64,000 nucleotides of DNA from Edaphochlamys debaryana (taxonomy: Eukaryota > Chlorophyta > Chlorophyceae > Chlamydomonadales). This document shows positions 22,866 through 34,090 of this stretch, piece after piece. The stretch covers positions 1,550,001 to 1,614,000 of the forward strand of contig JAEHOE010000004.1 in NCBI GenBank assembly GCA_016858145.1, written 5' to 3'. The position numbers and the translations under genes were made by a program. Positions within the stretch are counted from its first letter, which is position 1. Every line of letters begins with the position of its first letter. The notes beneath the pieces are model-generated. The model had not been told where the DNA came from. It did not search any database and saw only the letters and a list, made by a program, of their open reading frames with translations.

Positions 22866-24977
22866 ATGATACTGAAGGGAAAAATCAATATCGAGGAAGC
22901 TGTGTGGGGCCTCACCACGCGGCTGCGCCTTGGCCCCGATGGCGACCTGCAGCCCGAGACGCTTGTTCTTACGGCGGAGGGCTCTTTCCATCCCCTCCTC
23001 GGAGCCTCCAGCCGTGGCGAGCTGAGCCTGGAGCGAGCGCCTTACCGGCGCTGGAGCTCTACGAGAAGGACGCGGGCGGCGTACGCCGTCGCTTCCAACA
23101 ACCCGCACACCGGTCCTCACTTGGTTTCCGCCGAACCCCTGTTTGTCCCAAGCACCCTGAGCGTCTTCTTCTGTTGTGGCCATGCCGTGTGCCGCCTGCA
23201 CGGCGACAACACCGTGGAGCTGGTGGTGGGGCGCCTCTCGGAGGAGGGGGACAGCGACGGCTTGGGCCTCGCCGCACGCCTCAACAATCCGAGCTTCCTG
23301 TGCGCTGGGAGCGACGGTGAGGGACGGTGGGTGGGAGGCGGCCAACGGCAGGAGGGAGCGCGCCTCGGTTATCAGTTATCATCTAACCTGCTAAGGCTGG
23401 CTTGACTTCGGGGAGCCTTGGGTCCGAACCACTGTCGGAGCCCGTTGGGGTGCAGGCGGTAGAGCTGAGCCGAGGTGGCAAGGCGGCCCTTTGCTCACTT
23501 GTCGGTCCCCTCTGGGCCGCAGGCAGCCTCTACTCCACTACCGGCGAGGCAGGCGACCGAGTGGCGAGGCTGGAGCTGCCGGCGGCGTGGCACCAGGGGC
23601 CAGCGGGGCCCTCTGCTGCTGGGGAGGCGGCAGCAGGGGCGGGAGCAGGCGAGCGGCGCGTGCGGGTCACCACGCTCCCTTTCGAGGCTGTGGGTGCCAT
23701 CTGCGGCTTAGCCAATGTACCCTGGGGCGGGCCCGGTGGCTACCTCGTCCTGAGCACACGCACAGCCCTCTACGGCCTGCCGCTGGGAGGAGCGGGAACG
23801 GACGACAGCGGCGTTGATGCCGCCCCGGCCCCGACGCTACTGGCGGGGCGGGAGGGCGATGAGGGTGTTGCGGACGGACGGGGCGAGAGCGCGAGGTTCA
23901 CGGCGATCCTGGGCTTCAGTGTGGATCGCGGGGCGAACATACTGCTCTCTGACCGCCAACGTCGCCGCAGTGGCGGGACTGCCGTTAGGGCGGTGGCTCC
24001 CGATGGCACGGTCACCACCCGGGGTGAGCCTGGGGTCATGGCCTGGGCTGCTGCAGTGGATTATGGCACTGCTTGCCCTTCCTGCGCTGCCGTACGTCGT
24101 GGTGCACGAGCCTCTAAGCGCGCACTGCCACCTTCTTGCTGTGCAGCTGAGCTGGATGGGCGGCACCATCGCCCCGCCATCCTCCCCAACGGCTACCTGG
24201 CGCTCTGCAACAGTGACGAGCCCTCCCTGCTGGTGCTGGACCTGGGCCTCAAGCCGCCGCCGTTACTCCTACCTGCCCCCGCCGGCCCGCCGCGCCGCAC
24301 GCTGCACGCCGACATGGGCGCGCTGCTGGACGCCCAGCCGGACGGCACCGCGGACCTCACCCTCGTGGTGGGCGGCCGCCGCTTCCCCGTGCACCGCCTG
24401 ATCCTCGTCGCCCGCTGCGACTACTTCCGGCAGCGGCTGGAGGGCGGCTTCGCGGACGGGGCCGCGGCGGAGCTGAGCCTGCCGGACGCCGACCCTGCGG
24501 CCTTCGAGCTGCTCCTGCGCTTCGTCTACACCGGCGCCGTGGACATCCCGTCCGCCCTGGCCCCGCCGTGGCCGAGCTGGCGGACCGGCTGCTGCTCCCG
24601 GAGCTGTGCGCGGACGCCCAGGCGGTGGTGCTGTCGGGCGTGTCTGCCGAGACGGTCTGTGGGCTCCCTGCTGTGGGCCGAGCGGCTGGGGGCCTCTTTC
24701 TCGGGTCTGCTGTCCTCGCTCAAGGCTTGGTACCTGGAGCACCACGAGGAGGTGCTGGAGGCGGCGGAGGAGTCCGTGGAGCGGCTGATGGCGGAGAGCC
24801 CCAGGCTCATGGTGGAGCTGGTGGGGGGCCTGTCGCGGGGCGGTGGATCACTACGAGGAGGTCCGGCGGGAGGCGGGCGAGTCCCTGCGGCGGCTCATTG
24901 TGCAGAGTCCAGGCACGGTGCTGGAGCTCACGGACGGAGCCATCGAACGGGCCGCCAAGCGCCAGCGCACGGGGTGA
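22866..24977 (+). CDS. NHL-repeat / BTB-BACK protein, copy A, frameshifted (probable pseudogene)
   Basis: Exons 22866-23316, 23523-24023 and 24147-24977. The first half resembles an NHL-type beta-propeller: LAGREGDEGVADGRGESARF, SVDRGANILLSD, RAVAPDGTVTT. A BTB/POZ domain follows (DMGALLDAQPDGTADLTLVV, FPVHRLILVARCDYFRQRLE, FELLLRFVYTGAVDI), then a BACK-like helical tail ending in KRQRTG. Such proteins usually serve as CUL3 adaptors, with the propeller or BACK region contacting substrate. Against copy B, one base is missing at about 24562. An extra base at about 24653 is shared with copy B, and a further +1 shift lies at about 24838. The first two nearly cancel, leaving about 33 out-of-frame residues; the third destroys the natural C terminus. 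Either this is a decaying copy or the assembly has indel errors. The N terminus MILKG is conserved with copy B, which supports the start. Confidence 0.66.
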
Positions 24978-26200
24978 AGCTCGTGCCTTGACGTATGGGT
25001 TCCTACAAGGTGACACCGGATGACACGCTCAGGCATGCTCGCGTGTGCTGCAGGCCAGCAGTCCTCAGTGTTTACAATGAAGGACCCCCCTGGGGTCACA
25101 GCGCTGAACGCTGGGGCCAAGCGGCCCACCTCACGGGCTTGCCCCCTGCAAGCCAGAACGCAAGTCCCTGTCATAACTTGCCAGCAGGAGGTGGACCTGA
25201 GGGTTTACGCTTTGACGGGCGGATGGGCGGGAATCTGGGCCTCGCAGAAAGGGTGGGCAACCAGGCCAGATCTGAGGTTCTGCAAGTAGAGGTTGGGCCG
25301 CAGGTGCCAGCTTCAGGGGCCACCCCTCGGGGCCTCCCTCTGCCCGGACGCGCACGCTATGCTATGCGTATGGAGTGAAATGCTGGTATTGAAGAGAAAG
25401 CACACACGCACGCCCCTGTACTGAACTTGAAAGAACTGGGCGGGAAAAAAGGTTGAAGGCATGCAGGGCGCGGTAGGGGTTGTGTCAAGCAGGCGATGCA
25501 CGTGCACGACTTGCTTATGGGTGCGCGTGTGTCTACACACGTGGCTGGTGTGGGCCGGATTGAGCGCGATTGGGGTCTGCTACGTCAAGTTGGTAATCCC
25601 AACCCACCCTACAGAGGGGCGCGAGAGGGAGTGAGCAGGGGGGGCATCTACTGTATGCTGTACTGCTTATCGTACGTAAGGGGGACAGTTTGGACAAGGC
25701 AGGGTGCACAGCTGGGTGAGGTGCGCAAGGCGCTGGGCGGGCTAGAGGGCTGCGGGCGGAGCGGCGTTGCGGGTCTACAGTTGATGGGCCCATCTCCTAA
25801 GGAGACGGTGATCTGGTACCTGGCGGTACTCGTGTACAAGGCAGTGCATGGTCGGTGACTGCATTAGGCCCTTCCACCAGGCACCAGCTCATCAACGGCC
25901 GATATCGTAAAGCGCCTCCTGACGTAAGTTGCGTACTACAAGACCACCGCCAGGGGTGTCTCGCGCCCCAGCCTGTGTGCATAAGACCACCCTTTCCCCA
26001 GCAGCCCGAGCAATGCGTCGGCCAACGGAATGCGTTGCCGTCACACCGCGGCACTACGCCCGTTGTCTAATACAACCCTTCCACGTCCGGCTTTGGCTTG
26101 CGCATGTACTCGCCAACACCAATGTACGCACACAGCTTGCAGCATCCGATCCTTGCCCTCCCAAGAGCCGGCAGCGGAGCACGCCCTCCGCGAGCAGTCC
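24978..26200. other. Convergent intergenic region between copy A and the FHA gene
   Basis: No gene is supported. TTACA at 25072-25076 reads TGTAA on the minus strand and may end the FHA transcript, giving a 3' UTR of about 1.1 kb. No TGTAA is visible on the plus strand shortly after copy A. Confidence 0.4.
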
Positions 26201-29200
26201 TCACTCCTCCATGCTCTCGCCCGCCGACCCCAGGCCCAGGCCCAGGGCACTACTGCTGACTAAGCCCCCGTGGGCCTGGGCCTGGGCCTGGGCCTCGGCC
26301 GCATACGCCTCCTGCTCCGCCCCCTCGGAGCCGTGCGGCGGCGGCAGAACCGGCCCCTGCAGCCCTCCGCCGCCTGCCCCGACGGCGCTGCCGCGCGGCG
26401 CGCTGCCGTACAGTGCCGTACCAACCGCCACACTCTCCCGCTGACCTTCCAAGAAGCCCGCGGGAAGGGCCTCCGAGCCGCCACCAGCGCCGGTCAACGC
26501 CCGGTCAAAGTCCTGAGACAGCGGCCGCGGACCGCCGTCGCCGCCGCTGCCGCTACCGCCAGCGCCGCTGCCACCCACACCGCCGCCGCCGCCTGGGGAC
26601 CGCGGGTCGAGGTCCATATCATTGTCAGTGTCCGTGCCGGCGGCGGCGCCGCCGCGGGCTCGGCTGGCGGGCGTTACGGCGGCGGCGCCGTCAGGGACGT
26701 GGGGCTTGGTGGGCGTAAGGTGGCGGCTGAAGAGACGGGGCCCGGGCCAAGGGGCGCTCGCAGTGGCGGCGGCGGCAGTGGCCGGGCCGGCGGCGAGCTG
26801 GGAGGAGCGGCGGGCAGGGGAGCCGTTGGCGCCGCTGGGCTGTTGCGAAGGCTGCCGCTGCGATCCCGTCCGCTGGGGTTGGGGCGGCAGCTGCGGCGGC
26901 GGCGGCGGGAGGGACGCCGCAGGGGCCTGCGACGGCGGCCGGTGCCGCTGGGAGCCAGGCGTGCCGCTGCCGTTGGCGGGGACGCCGCCATTGACGTCAA
27001 CGTCCATTGTCACCGCCGCGGAGGCGGCGGCGGCGGCGCCAGCAGCTCCGGCCCGGATGCGGCTCGTGTGGCCGTCGCCCTCCTCTTCGCCTTCCTCCTC
27101 CTCCTCCTCCCCAATGCCACCCCCGCCATGCCCTCCCTGCTGCTCTTCCTCCGGACCGGCCTCGTGTGGGCCCCCCTCGCCCTCCGCAAGAGCCTCCGTC
27201 GCCCCCGCGTTCTCCCCCTGCTCCTCCGCATGTGGCGCCAGCGCTGCCGCCGGCGTGGTGTTCTGGCTGCCGTCACCGCCGTCGGCGTCGACGTCGCCGC
27301 CGCCAGCGTCAGCGTCTGCCAGCGGCGTGGCGGCGCCGCCAGGCAGGGCCTCAGCGTCGCCGCCGTCGTCGGAGCCAGCCGGCGGCGGCGGCATGACCTG
27401 GCTGGCGCAGCGCTGAGAGCGCTGCTGCAAAGGCGGCGGAGCCGCCGCCACCGCGCCAAGCTGGCTTGTGCTCCCGCCGCCACCACCGCCGCCGCCGCCG
27501 TCCCGCTGCGACGGCGCCTGTGAGGGGCGGGGCTGCTGCGACTGGCTGGACGGCATCACCAGCTTGTACGGCGAAAGGCTGCCGCCGCCGCCGCCAGCAG
27601 CGGCGGCGACAGCGCCTGGCGGCGGTGCCGCCAGAACGGTGCCTGGCGGCGCCGCGGCGACGGCCGTCGGCTGGGAGAGCAGGTTTTGGGTGAGGTTAGG
27701 CGTGGCGGCGCCGGAGGCACCACCGGCCGGAAAGCCCGGCGTGAGCAGCAGCCCACTGCCGGCGCCGCCGCCAGGTGCGGGGGTGGCGAGGGCGAATCCG
27801 GCGGCAGCGGCGGAGGGGGGCTGCGAGGGCGCGTGGTGGGCTTGCGGGTGGGGCGGCTGAGAGGGATGCAGGGCGCCCCCGGGTGCGCCTAGGCTCAGGA
27901 CTATTCCGTTGACCTGCAAGGGCGGGGGTTGTGGTTAGCGGTGGGTTCTAGAAAGAGGGGTTCCGGCTTAGCGGCAGAACTTTTATAAGGTTGCTTGTGG
28001 CAGCGAGGTGTGCCTGCTACCAGTCGGAACCTGGACCTCTCCAAGCCCCAGCCTCCAGCAAAGCACCCCCACTCACGCCGAGGCTGCCCACGCCAGCCGC
28101 GCCGCCGCCCTGCGCCTGAGAGGCAGGGAGCAGCCCCTGGCCCTGGCCCATGCCTTGCCGCGGTCCCTGCCCGTGCTGCTGTTGTTGTTGCTGTTGCTGC
28201 TGTTGCGAGGGCTGCAGCAAGTTGATGTGCTGCTGTTGCTGCTGGTTGTACTGCTGCTGCTGCTGCTGCTGCTGGTGTTGTTGTTGCTGTTGTTGTTGGG
28301 AGCCCAATATGATCAGCTGCTGCTGCTGCCGCTGCACGAGCTGACGCAGCGCGGCCGTATCATCCGCCAGCGCCAGCACTCCCGTACGCTCGTCCGCGCA
28401 CGTGCCGATGTCGTGCATCAGCTGACTCATGCCGCCCGCCATCTGGCCGCCCCCGTGGAGCCCGACACCCGTGCCACCGCCACCGCCTCCACCGCCGCCG
28501 CCGAGGCCGAAACCGAGGCCCTGCGTCCCCGCGGGCCCCGCCCCAGCCCCCAGCTGCGTACCAGCACCCAGCTGCGTTCCCAGACCCAGGGTGCCTAGGG
28601 CGCCCAGCTGAGTGCCGAGCTGGGTGCCCAGGGCGCCCCCCAGGCGGCCGCCGGCTCCGCCAGCGGCGGCGGCGGCGCCGTCACCGGTGCCGTCGGTGCC
28701 GGCGCCGTCGAGGCCCGCGGCCAGGGCCGTGGCGGTGAGGGCATCTGCGGGGGGTTACAGTGAGATGGGGATTGCCGGGGCCTGCATCTGAAGGAGCGCT
28801 AGGCAGGATGCAGGACCCAGGTGGGCGGCCTGGGCCCAAATAAGGCGCTTGGCAGGCGCTGCACGGCCGCACCGCACCACACACGACGCCCCCGGACCCA
28901 CCCGTGAAGGCCCTGCTGAGGTGTGCCTGCATGGTGGCCATGGCGGCGGCGGTCTGCTGCATGCCACTGATGAACTGGGGGAGGGGAGGGCAGGGCAGGG
29001 CAGGGCAGGGGAGGGGAGGGGAGGAGGCAGGGTCGGGCAAGTGCGCGGGGCAGAGCGCGAGCGCATGGACCTGGACCCGTCTACCCTACCCCGCATCCAC
29101 CTCCCCGTCTCTCTCTCCGCCTCCCTCTGCGCCCCCCAGGACAGACCGCCCTCACGTTCTCGTTCTGCGCGTGAGCCCGCGCCAGCTCCCGCAGCCGCGC

Positions 29201-32200
29201 GTGCGCCCCCGACAGCTCCTGGGCCAGGCCCGCGGCCCGCTCGCGCGCCTCGCCGGCGCCCCAGCGCGCCTCCTCCAGTGCGGAGCGGAGGGACAGGGCC
29301 TCGGAGGTGGCGGCTGGGGGGGTGCCAAGAGGAAGGAGGTGTGGAGAGGGGTGAGGTTTGAGAGAGGGTCGAGGTTGGGTTGGGCTGCATTGCAGGGAGC
29401 TGCTGCATTAGGAGGAGGCAGAGCTGGGGCGAAAGCGGTTGAGGAGGGTGGAGTTGGGTGTGGGCGTTGCGGGGCAAACTTTGTGGCCGAGCGCAGGATG
29501 CTCCCGCGCCAGCTGATAGCCCCGCCATGATGCCACCTCACCCCGCCTGCCGCGCTGCTCCTCCTCCACGGTCGCCCGCGCCGCCCGTGCCTCGCCCTCG
29601 GCCTGCTCGGCGGCGCGGCGGGCGGCGGCGGCGGCGGAGCGCTCCACCTCAAGCTGCGCGCCCAACCGCTCGCAGCGCTCCTGGAAAGGGTGGGCCAGTG
29701 GGGAAGGCGCAGGAGGGCGGCTAGCCAAGTCAAGAACAGGTCACAGGAAGGTAACTTGGGCCCAGCCGCCGGCTGTGGGAGTGCGGGTGACCGCGTCACA
29801 AAGCCCAATCCCCCTCATACGTGCACAAGCCGAGGCGCACCTGCTCCGCCCTCCGCTCCCGCGCCTCTGCCGCCGCGGCCTCCTTGGCCACCTCCGCCTC
29901 GCGCCGCGCCGCCGCGGCCTCCTCCCGCCGCGCCGCCGCCTCGGCCCGCTCCCCCCGCAGCTCGGCCGCCAGGCGCTCTGCGTCAGCCCTCTCGGAGGCG
30001 AGCTGGGCCTGAGGAGTGGGGATGAGCGCGAGGGCGGACGGAGGGGTCAACAATGTCTAATGTGGTGGGCAACGGCAAAGCCAGCATGCGCAGCGCAGGC
30101 GGGCGGGTAGATGGGAAGCCCTCTGAGAGGGGTGACCACGAGAAGCCAGCAGCCACATCGAGGAGCGCCGGGCCCCTCCGTGACCCCAGCCCTTTCCAAC
30201 ATATACAATACACTTGGGCCCGTCAGAGCTGTCTGGGGCACCTTGATGCGGAGCCCAGAAGCGAGGCGCATCCGCCGCACCGCGACTGCCCCACCCCGAG
30301 CACCCGTGCCCCCCGCACCCGCGCGTCCGCCGCCTCCCGCTCCGCCGCGCGCCGCCCCGCCTCCGCCTCCGCCGCCTCCCCCCGCAGCCGCTCCGCCTGC
30401 GCCTCGCCCTGCCGCACAGCCAGCTCCGCGCGGGCCTCGGCGGCGGCCTGCAGGGGGATACGGTTGTGGGTCGGCGGGCGTTGGATGCTAAGCGTGCTGC
30501 TTTGCGGGCTCGCGTTGCGGGCGGGTAACAAATGGTACCGCCCAAGCCCATTCCCCTCTGGAGTGGCCTCGGCCCAGATCAGTCCCGGGTAAGCCCTTTC
30601 CGGCCCCCTGACGGCCTGCGCCCACCTGCATGGAGCGGAAGCTCTCCTCCCGGAGAGACCACTGCGGGCGATGCGGGGGCGGGAGCGCAGGTGGCACACA
30701 GCGTCAGGTCCTGAGCCATGGGCAGTGCTCTGACGGCAAGGTGCCATGCCGTCCCCTTCAACCCATGCACACGCCACGCTCACCACACATGTCCCTGCCA
30801 GGCCCTCCTCTCGGTCCCCCCCTCCCACCCGCCCCGGTGCAGGCTGCACCCACCGCCTGGCGGTCGCTGGCGTACCCTCCTACCCGCTGCCGCCAAGGCG
30901 CAGTATGTCGGCTGGGCTACCGTGCCTGGCCTTGCCGGGAGGCGGCGAGCCGGTCGGGAAGGCACCCCGCCCCCGGTGCGTCTCTCCCCCATGCACCCAC
31001 CGCCTGGCGGTCGCTGCTGTGCCGCTCCCCCTGCCGGGCCGCCTCCTCTCGCGCAGAGGCCAGCGCGCGGGCCGACTCGTCCGCCTCCCGCCGGGCGGCG
31101 TCCAGCGCCCGCCGCAGCGACTGCGGGGCGGCGTGGAAGAAGGTGTGTGGCAGTTGCGTACACTGGAAGGCAGAGAAGCGGGAGGCTGCCTGCCTGCAAG
31201 AAGGTCAAGGCCCCAGCCAAAACCCCAGCCTCAGCCCCCTGCTCCCGTTGCTTGCCTCCTTCTCAGCCTGGAGCGCCCTCAGCTGACCCTGCAGATGCTC
31301 CCCGGCACCGCCGCCGCCACCGCCGGCGCCGGCGCCGCCAAACCCGCCCGCCACGCCGGGTGGGTACAAGCTGGCAGTGGGCGACGGACGCGTCGCAGCA
31401 GCAGCGGCGCCGCCCGGCAGGCCTATCGGCGGCATGCCGTACGACATGGTCCCGCCGGCGCCGCCGGCGCCAGCGCTGTTCATCCGGCGCTGCATCATGT
31501 TGCGGCTGGCGGCGGCGGCGGCAGCAGCGGTGGCGGCAGAGGGCGCCGCGGCGCCGCCGGCCGCCGAGTCCTCGGCCCCCGCCTCCGCAATTTCGGCAGC
31601 CTGTGCAAGCAGGAGTACAACACGGAAGAACAGCCGGGTCAGACTGCTGATGCCCTATGCGTGCACGTCCAGCGCAGTTGTAGGTCGGACACGATAGACA
31701 GTCGGCTAAACAGTAGCGGCTGATGCCCGCAGTTGGACGTCAGATGTCGGATTGCAATGACTTGTTGGCGCGTAGCACGTCCAGTGTCTGCCCCACAACC
31801 GCCGCGGTTCCAGCCCTGCCCTGCCCTGCACCAACACAGCGTGCAGCATGCCTGGCCCCCAGTTACGCCCCCGTGTACCTTGCGTTTGGTGCCGCCCGGC
31901 TGGGGCTGCGGGTGGGAGGGCACCGAAAGGCCCTCGCCGCCGCCCGCGCCCGCCACCAGACCTGTGGCGGCGCCGCCGGTGCTCAGCGGCCCGTGGGCCT
32001 GAGCCGGACCTGGGCCCGGGCCCACGGTGGCAGGCGGCGCGAGGCCGCCCGTAGTCGCCTGGGGCTGCGGCGTGAAGGGCTGAGCCTGCTGTGGAGGGAA
32101 ACGGTCGGGAGAGGGGGGGGGGCACATGTTAGGAAACGGCACGATCGGGTGTGGCGAAGAGCGACCTGCACTGAGCGGCCGCTGCGCTGGTTCTTAACCC

Positions 32201-33291
32201 GAAAGGTGCCCTGGCCATCGCTACTTAGGCCACGGGGCCGTGTTGCTATCCTCACTGGAGTAAGTCGGCCGGTCCGGCGACTAACTCCCCCCTGGCGGCG
32301 AACTTAGTCCCCCGGCGGGCAAATGAGGGTCCACCCGCCCCGACACCGCGGGACTACCGGTCGACTAAACGCCTAAGATAGCAACATTGCCACGGGGCAC
32401 CACCTGGCCCACCTGGCCGTGTTGCCCCAGGGCGAGGGCGGAGGTGTGCTGGGCCAGTCCGTACGTGTGAGTGGGCTGTAGGGGCGGGGGCGGGGGTGAG
32501 GGTTGAGTGCGTGGCGACAGGAGTCAGCGGGGACGGCCTCGCTATCATTTGGCGCTTGTGCTGCACCACTGCTTTATGGATGGAGCGCACGCTGCTGGCC
32601 CACCTGCGGTCGGGAGTAGTGGCTGTAGTTGTCGCCTCTGTCATCATCGCCGTCACGCACCAACTCAAACCTAGGCAGGAGGGCAGGGCGGAAGGAGTGC
32701 AGGAGTGATCAGAGGCCGTCTGGAACGGCTCAGAATGAACCATTATACGTGTCCCATCATGCCACCCAAGGCCAGGCCAGGTAGGTGTGGCTGCTGGACC
32801 CACTCGATGGTCTCTTGAGGAGGGGAGGAGAGGCGCAGGCGCGAGCCCTCAGCCAGGACCATGGAGCTGCCCCGGTTGATGCGCTCCTCGTCGACAAAGG
32901 TGCCGTTGGTTGAGGTGTCCTCAACCAGCCACTGCACCGAGCCCTGAAGGTCATGAAGTCGCAAGCGGGGATGTCGAGCTCGGGATGGTGCCAGGATTGG
33001 CGGGAAGGGTTGCTGCACGCGTACGCGCCGGTATGGCAGCCTCTGGCTACATAGGAGAAGCCCTTCGTGACACCGGGAGAAGCTCACCGTGCTGAGGTCG
33101 GCTTGCGGGAAGACACGACAGTGGTTGCCGGAGAACTGGGTGAGGTGCGGAGGAAGGACAAGCGCATCCTGGCCTGTTACGTTTCGTCCAAATCGCAGCG
33201 CTCCCACAAGCAGCAGCTCGTGGCCTCCGGTCTGCTGGTGGATGAGCTCGGCCGCGAGCGAGCTCAAGGGAACCAGCTTCCAGCGCGGCAT
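26201..33291 (-). CDS. FHA-domain, coiled-coil, polyQ protein (1406 residues)
   Basis: Fourteen exons in perfect phase: 33291-33088, 32943-32749, 32475-32413, 32088-31879, 31600-31256, 31120-31001, 30661-30626, 30447-30319, 30008-29841, 29680-29542, 29313-29156, 28974-28902, 28744-28077, 27913-26201. The open frame extends eight codons upstream but only to GTG, so ATG 33291 is taken. Residues about 25-110 form an FHA domain: LLVGALRFGRN, the Ser/His motif SGNHCRV, and VEDTSTNGTFVDEERI; FHA domains read phosphothreonine. After a Gly/Pro linker, about 250 residues are Ala/Glu/Arg-rich and must form a long coiled coil (for example AERLAAELRGERAEAAARRE). Then come a Gly-rich part, polyQ tracts, and a 570-residue Ala/Gly/Pro/Ser-rich tail encoded by one exon. 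The exon 5 donor is GC (GAG|GCAAGC). Related architectures act in centrosomal, DNA-damage or trafficking scaffolds; the role here is unknown. Confidence 0.75.
28172..28325 (-). repeat. CAG/CAA trinucleotide repeats encoding polyQ
   Basis: Interrupted CTG/TTG runs on the plus strand encode four glutamine blocks separated by His, Tyr-Asn and an HINLLQPS spacer in the FHA gene. Mixed CAG and CAA codons reduce slippage. Such tracts often serve as flexible or phase-separating linkers. Confidence 0.85.
30846..31016. repeat. Duplicated exon 6 donor region of the FHA gene
   Basis: Twenty-four bases at 30993-31016, spanning the end of exon 6 and its GTGGGT donor on the minus strand, recur identically at 30846-30869 inside the following intron. 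Confidence 0.8.
32239..32389. mobile_element. MITE-like element with imperfect terminal inverted repeats and 9-bp target duplication
   Basis: The 151-bp segment begins CGTGTTGCTATCCTCACTGG and ends with the reverse complement of CAATGTTGCTATCTTAGG; the inverted similarity continues inward to AGTCGGCCGGT / AGTCGACCGGT. It is flanked by the direct repeat CCACGGGGC at 32230-32238 and 32390-32398. No coding capacity. A 9-bp target duplication suggests a Mutator-like family. It sits in intron 3 of the FHA gene, immediately next to the exon 3 donor. Confidence 0.7.
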
Positions 33292-34090
33292 CCTTGTAGC
33301 TGGTCCCTCGAGCACTGTCTTATGCTAGATATGAGGCTGCTGGCTTGGTAAGTATGGCCCGCAGCGACAGAACGAGGAGGCGATGGTTTGCCTGGTCAAA
33401 AGCCAGCAGCTAGGCGTGCTTGGCAGTCATCTCTGTCCGTAGCAGTCATGTGTGTGTGCTCGCTGCAGCGGCTGGAGCTCTAATCGCTGCCTCGATGGTG
33501 CGCCAGCTCCATGCCGCGTGCTGCGCCGCGTGCTGCGCCATGGAGCTGGGCGAGGTTGCCCTGGACTGGCCGGCTGGACCGCAGCAGATAACGGTGTTGG
33601 TTGCCTTGCATATCCCCGAGAAGACCGGCTTGACCATGTAGACGCGACAGGCCCCGACCATCCTTGCAGCCGGTCCGCCATTATGGGCTATCATTTCCCC
33701 TCTCAACTGCCGCTGGAAAAGCAGCGTACATATGGTTTGGGCTGGACCCCGTGATCCGCCGGGTTGGGGGGATAGGGGGAGGGCGCGAGGGGGGAGGGGG
33801 CATGCCGGGGAAAGGCGGGCAGGGGCGGGGAGGGACGGGGACCACACGGTGTGGAGGGCGCTGCGCACGAACCTGCGACCGCACAGCTGCCCGAATGGTT
33901 CGTAGTGCTTGACAATTTAGTACGCACTTGAACACAGCTAGCTCGCCCTACCAAGCTGTTGCTTCGTAACCTGGCCACCACGCTTGCACTCTGTAACATT
34001 TCGCGCGCGCTGCTGTTTCGCGGCGCGCCACCTGCGCCGGCGCTGTTGTGTGGTCCCACTAGTACTCGGAGAGCTGTAACACTTGCTGCG
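33292..34090. promoter_or_regulatory. Divergent intergenic region between the FHA and THYN1-like genes
   Basis: The two genes start head to head about 800 bases apart, so both promoters must lie here. No TATA box is clear. The last 200 bases before 34091 contain CGCGCGCTGC-type motifs and probably the 5' UTR of the THYN1-like gene. Confidence 0.45.
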
